Made by a program: the position numbers and the translations under genes. DNA of 64,000 nucleotides, taken from CAYREV01 sp964423345 (GTDB taxonomy: Bacteria; Bacteroidota; Rhodothermia; Balneolales; Balneolaceae). This document shows positions 19,116 through 27,829 of the stretch, in pieces. Below the pieces are notes generated by a model. It had not been told where the DNA came from. It saw only the letters and a program-made list of their open reading frames with translations, and made no database searches. The stretch is taken from NCBI GenBank assembly GCA_964423345.1, contig CAYREV010000004.1, forward strand, positions 65,194 through 129,193. The letters are read 5' to 3'. Position 1 is the first letter of the stretch. The number at the start of each line of letters is the position of its first letter.

Positions 19116-19368
19116 TCTTTAACCGGCTGCCAAAAGGTAATAAGCGGGTATCGCCCTCATTCGCTTTACAGCTGATTTAAACGTATCCGGGAGCGGATTC
19201 GTGTCAAATGTATAGCAGGATAACTGATTGCCATAAACAAGCGGCGGATACAGCTCTTCTGCCGGATTGTTGGATATCCGGCCTTCCCCTCTATTTTTTA
19301 ATTTATATAAGTTGAATTAGATTGACGGGGGAACATCATAAACGGATCTCAATTCTGTTACAGCATCG

Positions 19369-21303
19369 ATGAGTGAAGAACTTTTTAAAAAGTCCTCGAA
19401 AGCCCTCCAAAAGTATTGGGGATACGATTCCTTCCGCCCGGGGCAGGAAGATGCCATACGTTCCGTACTGGCAGGAAGAGATACGGTGATATTATTTCCC
19501 ACAGGAGGAGGCAAGTCGTTATGTTACCAGCTCCCTGCTTCCGTTTTGGAGGGGGTGACCGTGGTAATATCTCCCCTTGTGGCATTAATGCAGGACCAGG
19601 TGCAGCAACTGAACGAGCTGGGCATATCTGCCACCTTTGTCAACAGCACGCTTCCTTCATGGGAAGTGGAGCAACGGTTGGTGAATGCACGTAACGGCAT
19701 GTATAAGCTGTTGTACTGTTCACCCGAACGCCTTAAAACCACTTTGTGGAAAGCCGAACTGCCCCGTCTTGACATAAGTCTGGTAGCCATTGATGAGGCC
19801 CATTGTATTTCGGAATGGGGACATGATTTCAGGCCCAGCTACCGGGAAATACGCGAGTCGCTGGAGCCGGTAGCCGAATCGGCCGGCTGGATTGCCCTGA
19901 CCGCTACGGCAACCCCCGAGGTACGAAAGGATATTATCGAGAATCTCGAGTTTGAAGATCCTAAAATTGTTTCAAGGGGATTTGAGCGGCCCAACCTGAA
20001 GTGGTGGGTGGTAACCACAGAAAAGAAAAGGGAAAAACTGCTGCAGAGTGTACGCAGGGCTTCGGCCAAGGGGCCGGGACTGATTTATGGCGGTACACGT
20101 AAAAACTGTGAAGAACTTTCACAAATGATAAGCCGGAAAATCGGGGTGAAGGCACGGCCCTATCATGCCGGGGTCGATTCCGAGACCCGGAAGGAGGTAC
20201 AGCAACAATGGCTGGATGGTGAGCTTCCCGTGGTGGTAGCTACCAACGCTTTCGGCATGGGTATTGACAAGGCAGACTGCAGGTATGTCATTCACTACCA
20301 GATGCCCTATTCATTGGAAGCCTACTATCAGGAAGCCGGCAGGTCGGGGCGAGACGGGAGGGAAAGTTATCCGATACTGATTTACAAGGCGTCGGACCTG
20401 TATGTGGCTGAAAAGAGACTGAAAGATTCCTATCCGGAAAAAGAGCAGTTGCAAAAGACCTATGATGCACTCTGCGATACCTTTGAGCTGGCGGTAAATA
20501 CGGAGATGGAAACGATGGAGCAAATATCCATACAGGCCCTATCAACCCGGGCCGACCTGTCGGAAAGGGTAGTGACCTCTTCGCTTAAAGTCCTCAAACA
20601 TCTGGGGATCATTCAGCTGATAGAGGATATAGAGCCGAAAGTGGGGCTACGCTTTGTGCTAAGCGAGGATAACGTCCGGGATAAAATTCACCAATTGGAA
20701 AATTCCCGGAAAGCGGAATTCCTGGATACGCTGTTCAGGCAGTTCGGCACCGAATCATTCGCAGGTATGAAATACCTTGAAATGGATTATCTGCAAAGAA
20801 AGCTGGACCTAAGTGAAAATGCCGTTATCAAGGGGCTGCATGTGCTGCAGGCTCACGACCATCTGCTAAATTTTGAATATCTGGGAGAACGGCCGCTTGT
20901 AAAGCTTCTGGATGCGCGTTTTTCAACATTGCCATTCGGGCGCGCCAGGCTTGAAAAACACCGGAACAGCCTGTTGAAAAAACTGGAGTACATGGAAGGT
21001 TATATCGAAACCAAACAGTGTCGCGAGGTTTATATTCGACATTATTTCGGGGAGAAAAATATTGAACCCTGCGGCCATTGTGACAACTGCCTGAATACCT
21101 CTTTTCCGGAGGAGCCGGAACTTACGGAAGAGGAGCTAAATGCCATCAGGGAGGCCCTCGATGGGGGAGGCAAAAGCCTTAAAGAGCTTCAGCGTATTAC
21201 AAAATGGAGCCGCAGGCGGATTAAACGATCCCTTTCACACCTGATGAGGGAAAACAAGGTGGATTCGGATACCGGGAAATACCACTGGATAAACACCTCC
21301 TAA
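19369..21303 (+). CDS. recQ: ATP-dependent DNA helicase RecQ
   Basis: RecQ unwinds DNA 3' to 5' in recombination and repair. The 644 residues have Walker A FPTGGGKS (43-50), the DEAH box IDEAHCISEWGHDFRP, the QAGRSGRDG-like motif VI (EAGRSGRDGRES), and the zinc-binding C-terminal set CREVYIRHYFGE...PCGHCDNC. A short winged-helix follows, and the last 60 residues hold a small helical domain (ELQRITKWSRRRIKRSL) instead of a clear HRDC domain. The 253 bases upstream contain no other gene. Its stop codon opens a 37-bp tandem duplication. Confidence 0.95.
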   Translation: MSEELFKKSSKALQKYWGYDSFRPGQEDAIRSVLAGRDTVILFPTGGGKSLCYQLPASVLEGVTVVISPLVALMQDQVQQLNELGISATFVNSTLPSWEVEQRLVNARNGMYKLLYCSPERLKTTLWKAELPRLDISLVAIDEAHCISEWGHDFRPSYREIRESLEPVAESAGWIALTATATPEVRKDIIENLEFEDPKIVSRGFERPNLKWWVVTTEKKREKLLQSVRRASAKGPGLIYGGTRKNCEELSQMISRKIGVKARPYHAGVDSETRKEVQQQWLDGELPVVVATNAFGMGIDKADCRYVIHYQMPYSLEAYYQEAGRSGRDGRESYPILIYKASDLYVAEKRLKDSYPEKEQLQKTYDALCDTFELAVNTEMETMEQISIQALSTRADLSERVVTSSLKVLKHLGIIQLIEDIEPKVGLRFVLSEDNVRDKIHQLENSRKAEFLDTLFRQFGTESFAGMKYLEMDYLQRKLDLSENAVIKGLHVLQAHDHLLNFEYLGERPLVKLLDARFSTLPFGRARLEKHRNSLLKKLEYMEGYIETKQCREVYIRHYFGEKNIEPCGHCDNCLNTSFPEEPELTEEELNAIREALDGGGKSLKELQRITKWSRRRIKRSLSHLMRENKVDSDTGKYHWINTS

Positions 21304-21371
21304 CCGGAATTGAAAGGTTGTTGCCCGCTTGTCTTTCTAACCGGAATTGGAAGGTTGTTGCCCGCTTGTCT
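21301..21371. repeat. 37-bp tandem duplication at the recQ / DUF4296 junction
   Basis: Two direct copies begin at 21301 and 21338, both starting TAACCGGAATTG. Over 34 bases they differ at one position. The first copy contains the recQ stop; the second encodes the last residues and stop of the convergent DUF4296 gene. Removing one copy would make the two stop codons overlap by two bases, which is probably the ancestral state. Confidence 0.9.
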
Positions 21372-21711
21372 GTACGCTGTCGCTATTCTGTTTTCTTACC
21401 TTATCCATCTTCAACCGCTCTATAGCTTCGTCGAGGCGTTTCTTTTGCTCGGTGCTTTGCTTCTGGTAATAATGGTGGCTTTGCAGAAACTGATCGCGCG
21501 TAATATCATATTTGTCGTAGATAACCCTTTCCAGTGAGTCGGCCACCCCGGGCTTTATTTTAGACGATTGGATATGTGATTTGACCAGCTGAAGCTCAAC
21601 CAGCAGGTTGATATAGGTATCCTCCTCAATCAGATTGCCGGGCCGGTCGCTATCACCGCAGCCGGATAACAGGAGCAGCAGTACAATGGGGAGCAGGTAA
21701 AGGTATTTCAT
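21337..21711 (-). CDS. DUF4296 domain lipoprotein
   Basis: A 124-residue lipoprotein. The signal peptide YLYLLPIVLLLLLSGC carries a lipobox with the modified Cys at about residue 18. The mature part EEDTYINLLVELQLVKSH...YDKYDITRDQFLQSHHYY matches the DUF4296 pattern known only from Bacteroidota lipoproteins, of unknown function. It lies 6 bases downstream of an SDR gene on the same strand, so the two form an operon. Its 3' end lies inside the second copy of a 37-bp tandem duplication. Confidence 0.8.
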   Translation of the reverse strand: MKYLYLLPIVLLLLLSGCGDSDRPGNLIEEDTYINLLVELQLVKSHIQSSKIKPGVADSLERVIYDKYDITRDQFLQSHHYYQKQSTEQKKRLDEAIERLKMDKVRKQNSDSVQTSGQQPSNSG

Positions 21712-21717
21712 ATGGTA

Positions 21718-22440
21718 CTACTCTTCTTCCGGTGGTTTGGGATTCAGGGGACGCATGGTAATGTCGTTGATCAGGAAGTTATCGGGAGTTTCCAGAAGGT
21801 CAATCAGCACTTTGGCCACATCGTCCGGCTGCATCATGTTGGAATGGGTTTTCACTCCTTCGGCATCTTCAAAAAATTCGGTGGCTATGGATCCGGGGCA
21901 GAAACTGGTTACTTTGATACCGTCGTACCGGAGCTCCTTGAAGAGTGATTCGCTGAAGCCGCGCACCCCGAACTTGGAAGCGTTATATCCCGAAAGTCGC
22001 GGGGTGCCAATCTTCCCGGCTATGGAGGCAATATTAACAATATGGCATGTATTATTGTTCTGCTTCATCAGGGGGACTACCTGGCGCGTCATATAGAAAA
22101 TACCGGAGAGGTTCGTTTCGATCATGGCATGCCAATCTTCCCGGGAGAGGTCTTCAATATTACCGAATCGACCCAGCCCCGCATTATTAATTAGAATGTC
22201 GGGTTTGTTGTCTCCCTCAAAGGTCCGGCCTATCCAGTCCTCGATATCATCGTGGCTGGTGATGTCCATGGTTACGGGAATAAAGGCATCCCCGAGGGTT
22301 TCCTGAATCTTATTTAGCCTTCCCTCACTGCGGGCCAGTCCGTATACCACGGCTCCCTTGCGCACCAGTGCCTTGCAAAAAGCGGTACCGATGCCCCTGC
22401 TGGCCCCGGTAACGATGGCAATTTTTGAAGTTATATTCAT
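21718..22440 (-). CDS. Short-chain dehydrogenase/reductase
   Basis: A classical SDR of 240 residues with the NAD(P) motif TGASRGIG (11-18), NNAG (86-89 region), and the catalytic Ser139, Tyr152 and Lys156 (NIASIAG...SGYNASKFG). The Arg15 and Arg38 near the cofactor pocket favour NADPH. It resembles 3-oxoacyl-ACP reductase-like enzymes of the YqjQ/sepiapterin reductase group, but the substrate cannot be assigned. It is divergent from coaX, with 52 bases between the starts. Confidence 0.88.
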   Translation of the reverse strand: MNITSKIAIVTGASRGIGTAFCKALVRKGAVVYGLARSEGRLNKIQETLGDAFIPVTMDITSHDDIEDWIGRTFEGDNKPDILINNAGLGRFGNIEDLSREDWHAMIETNLSGIFYMTRQVVPLMKQNNNTCHIVNIASIAGKIGTPRLSGYNASKFGVRGFSESLFKELRYDGIKVTSFCPGSIATEFFEDAEGVKTHSNMMQPDDVAKVLIDLLETPDNFLINDITMRPLNPKPPEEE

Positions 22441-22492
22441 ACTTTCAATCTACTTATTATTAATTAGCTGGATGTTAACGTAATACATCAAT

Positions 22493-23254
22493 ATGAGCAA
22501 ACAGGTAAGAAATATCATTCCCTCGGAAGATTCAATTTTGTACATCGATATTGGTAATACCTCCATTAAGGCGGCTTACAAGGAGGGAGTACAATGGAAA
22601 TATCCGGATGCGGGCCGCACGGCTACTGCCAACGACCTTGTGAAATGGGCCAACAGTCATCAGAAGAAGTTTGATTTGACGGTAGTCTGCAGCGTAGTCC
22701 GGGAGACTACGGAAGCCTTAAAAGAGGGATTGGATTCACAACTGCTCCGGGTATTTACAGCCGATGATATTCCCGAAGAGCTGCTCAATTACCAGACGCC
22801 TGAAACGCTCGGAATCGATCGTTTTTTTGCCTGTTATGGAGCACTGAGCCATACGCCGGGTGCGGTAGTGGTGATAGATGCCGGTACGGCATGTACCGTT
22901 GACTATATGTCTGCCGATGCAGTTTTTATGGGTGGGGTCATCATGCCGGGCATCGGTATGATGGAAGATGCCCTTCGGACGAAGACCCCAAAGCTTCCCG
23001 TGGTTGATCGGTCACTTCCCGAAACCTGGCCGGGCCGCTCAAGCCGGTCGTCCCTGCAATGGGGAGTGACAGGCACTTTTAAAAATAGTATTGAAACGTT
23101 CCTGGGACGATATGAGGAGGAGTTCGGGGATTTCACCCTGCATATTACGGGAGGCGATGCCGACTGGCTTAGCAGAATTATCGAGCGAGAATCCAGGGTG
23201 CGTGGCATCCTGGTTTTTGAAGGGATGTATCATTTCCTGGAAGATTACCTGTAA
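22493..23254 (+). CDS. coaX: Type III pantothenate kinase
   Basis: CoaX phosphorylates pantothenate, the first step of CoA synthesis. The 253-residue ASKHA-fold protein shows the phosphate-1 motif YIDIGNTSIK (Asp19), GIDR (107-110), the phosphate-2 motif VIDAGTACTVDY (Asp129) and MGGVIMPG. Type III kinases need a monovalent cation and are not inhibited by CoA. Together with panB and coaBC in this window it covers much of the pathway, though the genes are in separate units. It converges on udk. Confidence 0.94.
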   Translation: MSKQVRNIIPSEDSILYIDIGNTSIKAAYKEGVQWKYPDAGRTATANDLVKWANSHQKKFDLTVVCSVVRETTEALKEGLDSQLLRVFTADDIPEELLNYQTPETLGIDRFFACYGALSHTPGAVVVIDAGTACTVDYMSADAVFMGGVIMPGIGMMEDALRTKTPKLPVVDRSLPETWPGRSSRSSLQWGVTGTFKNSIETFLGRYEEEFGDFTLHITGGDADWLSRIIERESRVRGILVFEGMYHFLEDYL

Positions 23255-23290
23255 AAAATAATGGCCGGCAAGCAATTCCCGGAAATAAGA

Positions 23291-23911
23291 TTACCCTTTG
23301 TTAAGCTCTTCCTGTATACGGGCTTTGACCATCTGCAGGGCCACCTTGTTTTCCCCGCCTCGTGGGATGATAATGTCGGCGTAGCGTTTGCTGGGCTCTA
23401 CAAATTCGTGGTGCATGGGCCGAACAAATTTTTCATACTGTTTGAGGACGTTTTCGAGTTCCCGGCCTCTTTCAATGATGTCGCGCCGTATCCTGCGGAT
23501 GAGCCTTATATCGTCGTCCGTATCCACATACAGCTTGATATCCATCAGTTCCCGAAGCTCTTTTTCCGTGAATATCAGTATGCCGTCAATAAGTATTACC
23601 TTCTTGGGATATACCTCCCTGCTTTCTTCCTTACGTATATGTTTTGAAAAATCATAGACAGGTATTTCCACATGATAGCCCTCCTTGAGAGCATCCAGGT
23701 GACGAATCATGAGTTCGGTTTCCAGAGAGGCGGGATGGTCGAAATTCTGTTTGGAGCGCTCTTCGAAGGGCAGGTGTTTGAGATCACGGTAATATGAGTC
23801 GTGCTGCAGCAGGACAATGTTTTCCCGGCCGATGGTGCTGATAATATGCCGTACAACAGTGGTTTTTCCCGCTCCGCTTCCTCCCGCAACTCCTATTATT
23901 AGTGGTTTCAA
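23291..23911 (-). CDS. udk: Uridine kinase
   Basis: Udk phosphorylates uridine and cytidine in pyrimidine salvage. The 206 residues have the P-loop GGSGAGKTT (10-18), the YRDLKHLPFEERSKQNFDHP substrate segment, and the lid with RLIRRIRRDIIERGR. The start is TTG at 23911: an in-frame TAA lies two codons upstream and no ATG precedes the P-loop, so TTG is the only workable start. It lies 8 bases after the amidase gene on the same strand. Confidence 0.95.
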   Translation of the reverse strand: MKPLIIGVAGGSGAGKTTVVRHIISTIGRENIVLLQHDSYYRDLKHLPFEERSKQNFDHPASLETELMIRHLDALKEGYHVEIPVYDFSKHIRKEESREVYPKKVILIDGILIFTEKELRELMDIKLYVDTDDDIRLIRRIRRDIIERGRELENVLKQYEKFVRPMHHEFVEPSKRYADIIIPRGGENKVALQMVKARIQEELNKG

Positions 23912-23919
23912 AGATTAAA

Positions 23920-25233
23920 TTAATTTGTGGTGAAGTGCTGTCCTTTTTCGTATTGCCCCTTATAGTTCCGTATAGCCCGGAAGATGGCTGAAGCTATGAT
24001 ACTTTGTCCGTAATCACTGGTCAAAAAGCGCTGCTCGGAGGGGTTGCTCAAGAATCCGGTCTCCACGAGTATGGCAGGCATGGATGCCTGGTATAAAACA
24101 ACCAGTCGTCCCTGCTTAACTCCCCGCGATTTACGTTTTGCACGGTGTTCAAACTGATGCTCGACCATGCCGGCTATTTTTTCGCTTGTTGCAATATATC
24201 CGCTGTTTTGCAATTCATACACCAGGAGTTCCTCCGGAGAAAGCACCTTGTCCGGATTGAAGTCTTCCCCGTTGATTACATTATTTTCCCGTTTCATTAC
24301 CTCGAGGGCAGACTGGCTTCTTTCAAGCCCTAAAAAGAACGTTTCCGTACCCCGGGGCTGCCGGCTGTGAAACTTATTGGCATGAATGGAAACAAACAGG
24401 TCGCCCTCGGCGCGATTGGCGATGGGTCCCCGTTCTTCAAGGTCAATAAATTCATCGCCGTCCCGGGTATAAACGACCTTTACGTCGGGCATGTATTCCC
24501 TGATGTAGCTGCCGACCTTTTTGGAGATTGCCAGAACCACATCTTTTTCCTTGGTCCCCCTGTAGCCGATAGAGCCGGGATCATGTCCGCCGTGGCCGGG
24601 ATCGATGACAACCACGTCAAATTTCATCTTGTTTTTAACGCGGTTATAGGTGTCATTGCCTGGCATGCCGTCACTGGCGGAAACTTCTTCAATATTGCGG
24701 TTGGGTTCTACAACCATGCTGTCCCGGTTTCCGAACAGGCGGGGCCAGATGACAGGATCCATACCCTTGGTAAGAAATTCTACTTCTCCCTTATCGGCAT
24801 ACGTCAAAGCCAGCAGGATATCATAGCTTCTTCCGTCGCGATAGGAATCGGCTTTGAAATAAGTGTCGCCGGAAAGATAGATGTCGATGCCGATTCCATC
24901 CGGGATGGGATGGAAGCTGATATCATCGATGGGGTTTTCGGTATCCGGTTTTATAATGGCCGTGGTGTCAATCTTATCCCCGTAGAGCGTCATCTGTATC
25001 AAATCGGTAGACGGTTGGGCCACTTTGAAGGAGTCGGCTTCCTCCGAGAGGTGGTATCGGACTACATACCCCTTGTCATCACTTCGCTCGGCAGTGGATA
25101 CCCGTTTAAGGTTGTTATCCTGGGAAAAGGAGTAGTTGGACAGGAGAAAAAGGAAGAGAAAGCAAAGGCACCCTCGAATTATTGAGGTATTGACAGAGTC
25201 TGTCCGCGAACTGATATATTGCCGTACCGTCAC
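23920..25233 (-). CDS. N-acetylmuramoyl-L-alanine amidase (Amidase_3)
   Basis: A secreted peptidoglycan amidase of 437 residues that cleaves the bond between muramic acid and the stem peptide. A signal peptide (CLCFLFLFLLSNYSFS) is followed by a beta-rich N-terminal domain of about 130 residues that may be an AMIN-like targeting domain. The catalytic domain (about 205-430) has the zinc ligands His214 (DPGHGG), Glu229 and His284 (SIHAN), and the catalytic Glu in ILVETGFLSN. The insert after SIHAN, about 60 residues, is the helical autoinhibitory type seen in AmiC proteins. The start is GTG at 25233. Confidence 0.92.
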   Translation of the reverse strand: MTVRQYISSRTDSVNTSIIRGCLCFLFLFLLSNYSFSQDNNLKRVSTAERSDDKGYVVRYHLSEEADSFKVAQPSTDLIQMTLYGDKIDTTAIIKPDTENPIDDISFHPIPDGIGIDIYLSGDTYFKADSYRDGRSYDILLALTYADKGEVEFLTKGMDPVIWPRLFGNRDSMVVEPNRNIEEVSASDGMPGNDTYNRVKNKMKFDVVVIDPGHGGHDPGSIGYRGTKEKDVVLAISKKVGSYIREYMPDVKVVYTRDGDEFIDLEERGPIANRAEGDLFVSIHANKFHSRQPRGTETFFLGLERSQSALEVMKRENNVINGEDFNPDKVLSPEELLVYELQNSGYIATSEKIAGMVEHQFEHRAKRKSRGVKQGRLVVLYQASMPAILVETGFLSNPSEQRFLTSDYGQSIIASAIFRAIRNYKGQYEKGQHFTTN

Positions 25234-25550
25234 TTATCTGATGCTCTCGTTTAATCTGCAGGGTAAAATAGGCTCCTAGACGCTCCTTGAAGTTAAATAA
25301 TATATAAATAAGATTAAAAAATGATGAGTTTTGAATAATATTGTTTGAAATAAGAGTTTTAGTGCGTCTGAACGGGATTTAGAAGCTGTTTATGTGGTAA
25401 TACCGAATCTGCCAAAGGCTTGTCTTGCCCGTTTGTACAGCTGTTGAGCAGGTTGGCCGAGGGAGTTGCAGCCATCCCTTAAAAAAAGTGCCTAAAATGC
25501 TGTCATTTTTTTATCATTAAGTCTGTCAATTTCAACTTAAAATTATTGCC
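25234..25550. other. Intergenic region of 317 bases without a gene
   Basis: This stretch separates the divergent amidase and M49-like genes. It contains AT-rich blocks (around 25295-25345 and 25500-25545) that may hold the two promoters, but I see no open frame longer than a few codons, no tRNA-like fold and no clear hairpin terminator. Confidence 0.6.
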
Positions 25551-27203
25551 ATGCGCCGTTTAATTAATCATGTACCTATCCTGAGCCTGCTATTTGCATT
25601 TGCACTGCTATTTAGCAGCTGTGCCGGCTCCCAAAACGAATCCGGGCAGATGAGTATTGAAGACCGTCTCAACCAATATACTTCGTTCACCCTGACGGCG
25701 GACGTATCCTCCCTTGCTGAACATGAAAAAAAGATGATTCCCCTCTTGATTGAAGCTGCGGAGGCTATGGATGAAGTGTTCTGGAAAGAGGCATGGGGAG
25801 ACCGCTCCCGACTGCAGAATATGATCGAAAGTTCAAAAGTTGAACGATTCACCGAGATAAACTATGGCCCCTGGGATCGATTGAACGGAAACGAGCCGTT
25901 TGTAGAAGGGATAGGCCCAAAGCCTGCCGGGGCCAATTTTTACCCGGAAGATATGACCAAGGATGAATTTGAAGCGTGGGACTCCGAAGCAAAGGATGAT
26001 CTTTACACACTTGTCCGCCGCAACGAAAAGGGCGATTTGATAACCGTGCCGTACCATCAGGCTTTTTCGGGACCGCATAAGAGGGCATCGGAGAAACTGA
26101 AAGAGGCAGCGAAACTGGCCAAAGACCCGGGCTTGAAAAAATACCTCAATCTCAGGGCGGAAGCCTTGCTGGATGATGAGTACCGTTCCAGTGACATGGC
26201 CTGGATGGAGATGAAAAACAATACCCTGGAAGTGGTAATCGGCCCGATTGAAACCTATGAAGACCAGCTTTACGGATACAAGGCCGCCCACGAAACTTTT
26301 GTACTCATAAAAGACCGGGAATGGAGCGACAGGCTTTCAAAATACACTACGGTTTTGCCGGAGTTGCAGGAAGGGCTGCCGGTTCCGGATACATATAAGC
26401 AGGAGACGCCGGGCCGGGACTCCGACCTTAATGCCTATGATGTGGTGTATGTATCCGGAGATGCCAATGCGGGTTCAAAGACCATCGCCATCAACCTGCC
26501 CAATGATGAAGAAGTTCAGTTGAAAAAGGGAACCCGCCGGCTGCAGCTCAAAAATGCAATGCGCGCCAAATACGACAAGATACTGGAACCTATCTCGGAG
26601 GTGTTGATTGCCGCCGACCAGCGTAAGCATATTACCTTTGATGCTTTTTTCGGTAATACCATGTTCCATGAGGTAGCCCACGGTCTGGGCATCAAGAATA
26701 CTCTTACAGGCAAGGGGACGGTCAGAGAAGCTCTTAAGGAGCATGCTTCGGCCCTTGAAGAGGGAAAAGCCGATGTGCTGGGCCTCTATATGGTTTCCGA
26801 ACTTCGAAAAGACGGTATGGTTGAGGAGGGAAGCATAGAGGATAACTACGTCACCTTTATGGCAAGCATCTTTCGCTCTATCCGTTTTGGTTCATCCAGT
26901 GCACACGGCAAGGCAAACCTGATCCGTTTTAACTTTTTCAAGGAGCAAGGGGCGTTCAGCTATGATGAGGAAAGCCGGACGTATAGTGTAAACTTCGAAA
27001 AGATTGCCGAAGCCACCGATGCCCTCTCCAGAAAGATTTTAACCATGCAGGGCGACGGCGATTACCAGGGAGTTGCCGATTTTGTAGAAAAATACGGAAA
27101 GGTTGGTGATCAGCTGCAGCGATCCCTCGACCGGCTTTCCGAGCAATCAATACCCGTCGACGTGGTATTCAAACAGGGCGCTTCCGAACTGGGTCTGGAA
27201 TAG
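25551..27203 (+). CDS. M49-like metallopeptidase lipoprotein
   Basis: A 550-residue lipoprotein: the signal sequence ends in LLFSSC, with lipid-modified Cys at about residue 24. The metal site is His373-Glu-Val-Ala-His377, with a second cluster EEGKAD at Glu403/Glu404. That spacing and the segment ALKEHASALEEGKADVLGLY match bacterial relatives of dipeptidyl peptidase III (family M49), in which the second motif is EExxAE/D. True M49 enzymes have HExxGH; here the motif is the shorter HExxH. Probably an outer-membrane or periplasmic peptidase; the substrate is unknown. The ankyrin gene follows after 92 bases. Confidence 0.8.
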   Translation: MRRLINHVPILSLLFAFALLFSSCAGSQNESGQMSIEDRLNQYTSFTLTADVSSLAEHEKKMIPLLIEAAEAMDEVFWKEAWGDRSRLQNMIESSKVERFTEINYGPWDRLNGNEPFVEGIGPKPAGANFYPEDMTKDEFEAWDSEAKDDLYTLVRRNEKGDLITVPYHQAFSGPHKRASEKLKEAAKLAKDPGLKKYLNLRAEALLDDEYRSSDMAWMEMKNNTLEVVIGPIETYEDQLYGYKAAHETFVLIKDREWSDRLSKYTTVLPELQEGLPVPDTYKQETPGRDSDLNAYDVVYVSGDANAGSKTIAINLPNDEEVQLKKGTRRLQLKNAMRAKYDKILEPISEVLIAADQRKHITFDAFFGNTMFHEVAHGLGIKNTLTGKGTVREALKEHASALEEGKADVLGLYMVSELRKDGMVEEGSIEDNYVTFMASIFRSIRFGSSSAHGKANLIRFNFFKEQGAFSYDEESRTYSVNFEKIAEATDALSRKILTMQGDGDYQGVADFVEKYGKVGDQLQRSLDRLSEQSIPVDVVFKQGASELGLE

Positions 27204-27281
27204 TTTTTTATGGCAAAGCTGTTTGATTATCTCATCCCAAACAATTACAATAAAAATACTTCCCACCTTAACTTTTAAAAA

Positions 27282-27289
27282 CAGAGGTG
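27282..27289 (+). promoter_or_regulatory. Strong Shine-Dalgarno site before the ankyrin gene
   Basis: AGAGGTGA ends six bases before the ATG at 27296. It rules out the GTG inside the site itself (27287) as the start and is unusually strong for this window, where most starts lack such a site. Confidence 0.6.
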
Positions 27290-27295
27290 AAGCAT

Positions 27296-27673
27296 ATGGA
27301 TGAAGATACCTTTCTGGATGCCGCGGAAAGCGGAGACGTCGAAACAATAAAGGAGATGATGAAAGAAGGCCTCGGCGTGGACACGAGTGATGAACATCAA
27401 CGTACCGCCCTGATGAAAGCAGCCAAGCACGGCCATATAGATATTGTTCAATATCTGTTGGAACACGGTGCCGATGTAAACCGGCGAGACAACCGGGGCA
27501 CCAGTGCCCTCTATTGGGCCGCAAGTAATGGACATCATGACATTGTGCAGTTATTGATAAAAAACCAAAGTGATGTGGACGTAATGGACGACCGCGGATG
27601 GACGGCTAAAGACCAAGCCAGTTCTCATCACTATGATGATATTTTGCACCTGCTGGAGGAGGCGGGAGCATAA
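27296..27673 (+). CDS. Ankyrin repeat protein
   Basis: A 125-residue cytoplasmic protein made of about three and a half ankyrin repeats. Typical repeat signatures are visible: RTALMKAAKHGHIDIVQYLLEHGADVNRRD, then GTSALYWAASNGHHDIVQLLI, and a final GWTAKDQASSHHYDDILHLL (quoted here as separate parts). There is no signal peptide. Such proteins bind partner proteins; the partner is unknown. The start ATG at 27296 follows a strong ribosome site. A clear terminator follows 25 bases after the stop. Confidence 0.85.
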   Translation: MDEDTFLDAAESGDVETIKEMMKEGLGVDTSDEHQRTALMKAAKHGHIDIVQYLLEHGADVNRRDNRGTSALYWAASNGHHDIVQLLIKNQSDVDVMDDRGWTAKDQASSHHYDDILHLLEEAGA

Positions 27674-27698
27674 TAACAGCAGAATCTTATTTTTGCTG

Positions 27699-27733
27699 AA
27701 AGCCTATTCGTTAATTCGGATAGGCTTTTTTTT
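27699..27733 (+). terminator. Rho-independent terminator after the ankyrin gene
   Basis: An 11-bp stem, AAGCCTATTCG paired with CGGATAGGCTT (one G-T pair), encloses the loop TTAATT and is followed by a run of eight or more Ts. It ends the transcript of the ankyrin gene just before the convergent methyltransferase. Confidence 0.85.
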
Positions 27734-27829
27734 GGTATGCTTCAAGGGGTGCCCGCCTATCCAGGGGAGCTCTTTGACGGTGTAGGGAGAGGGGTTTCTC
27801 CGGTTACAGGACGGCCTGAGGCCCATATA

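Noticed and set aside
25194..25206. Palindrome GACAGAGTCTGTC as a third copy of the dispersed element
   Set aside because: It shares only a few bases with the element ends and lies inside the coding start of the amidase gene.
25440..25500. Stretch with GGTTGGCCGAGGGAGTTG that recalls the D-arm of a tRNA
   Set aside because: No anticodon arm, T-loop (GGTTCGA-type) or acceptor stem can be paired around it.
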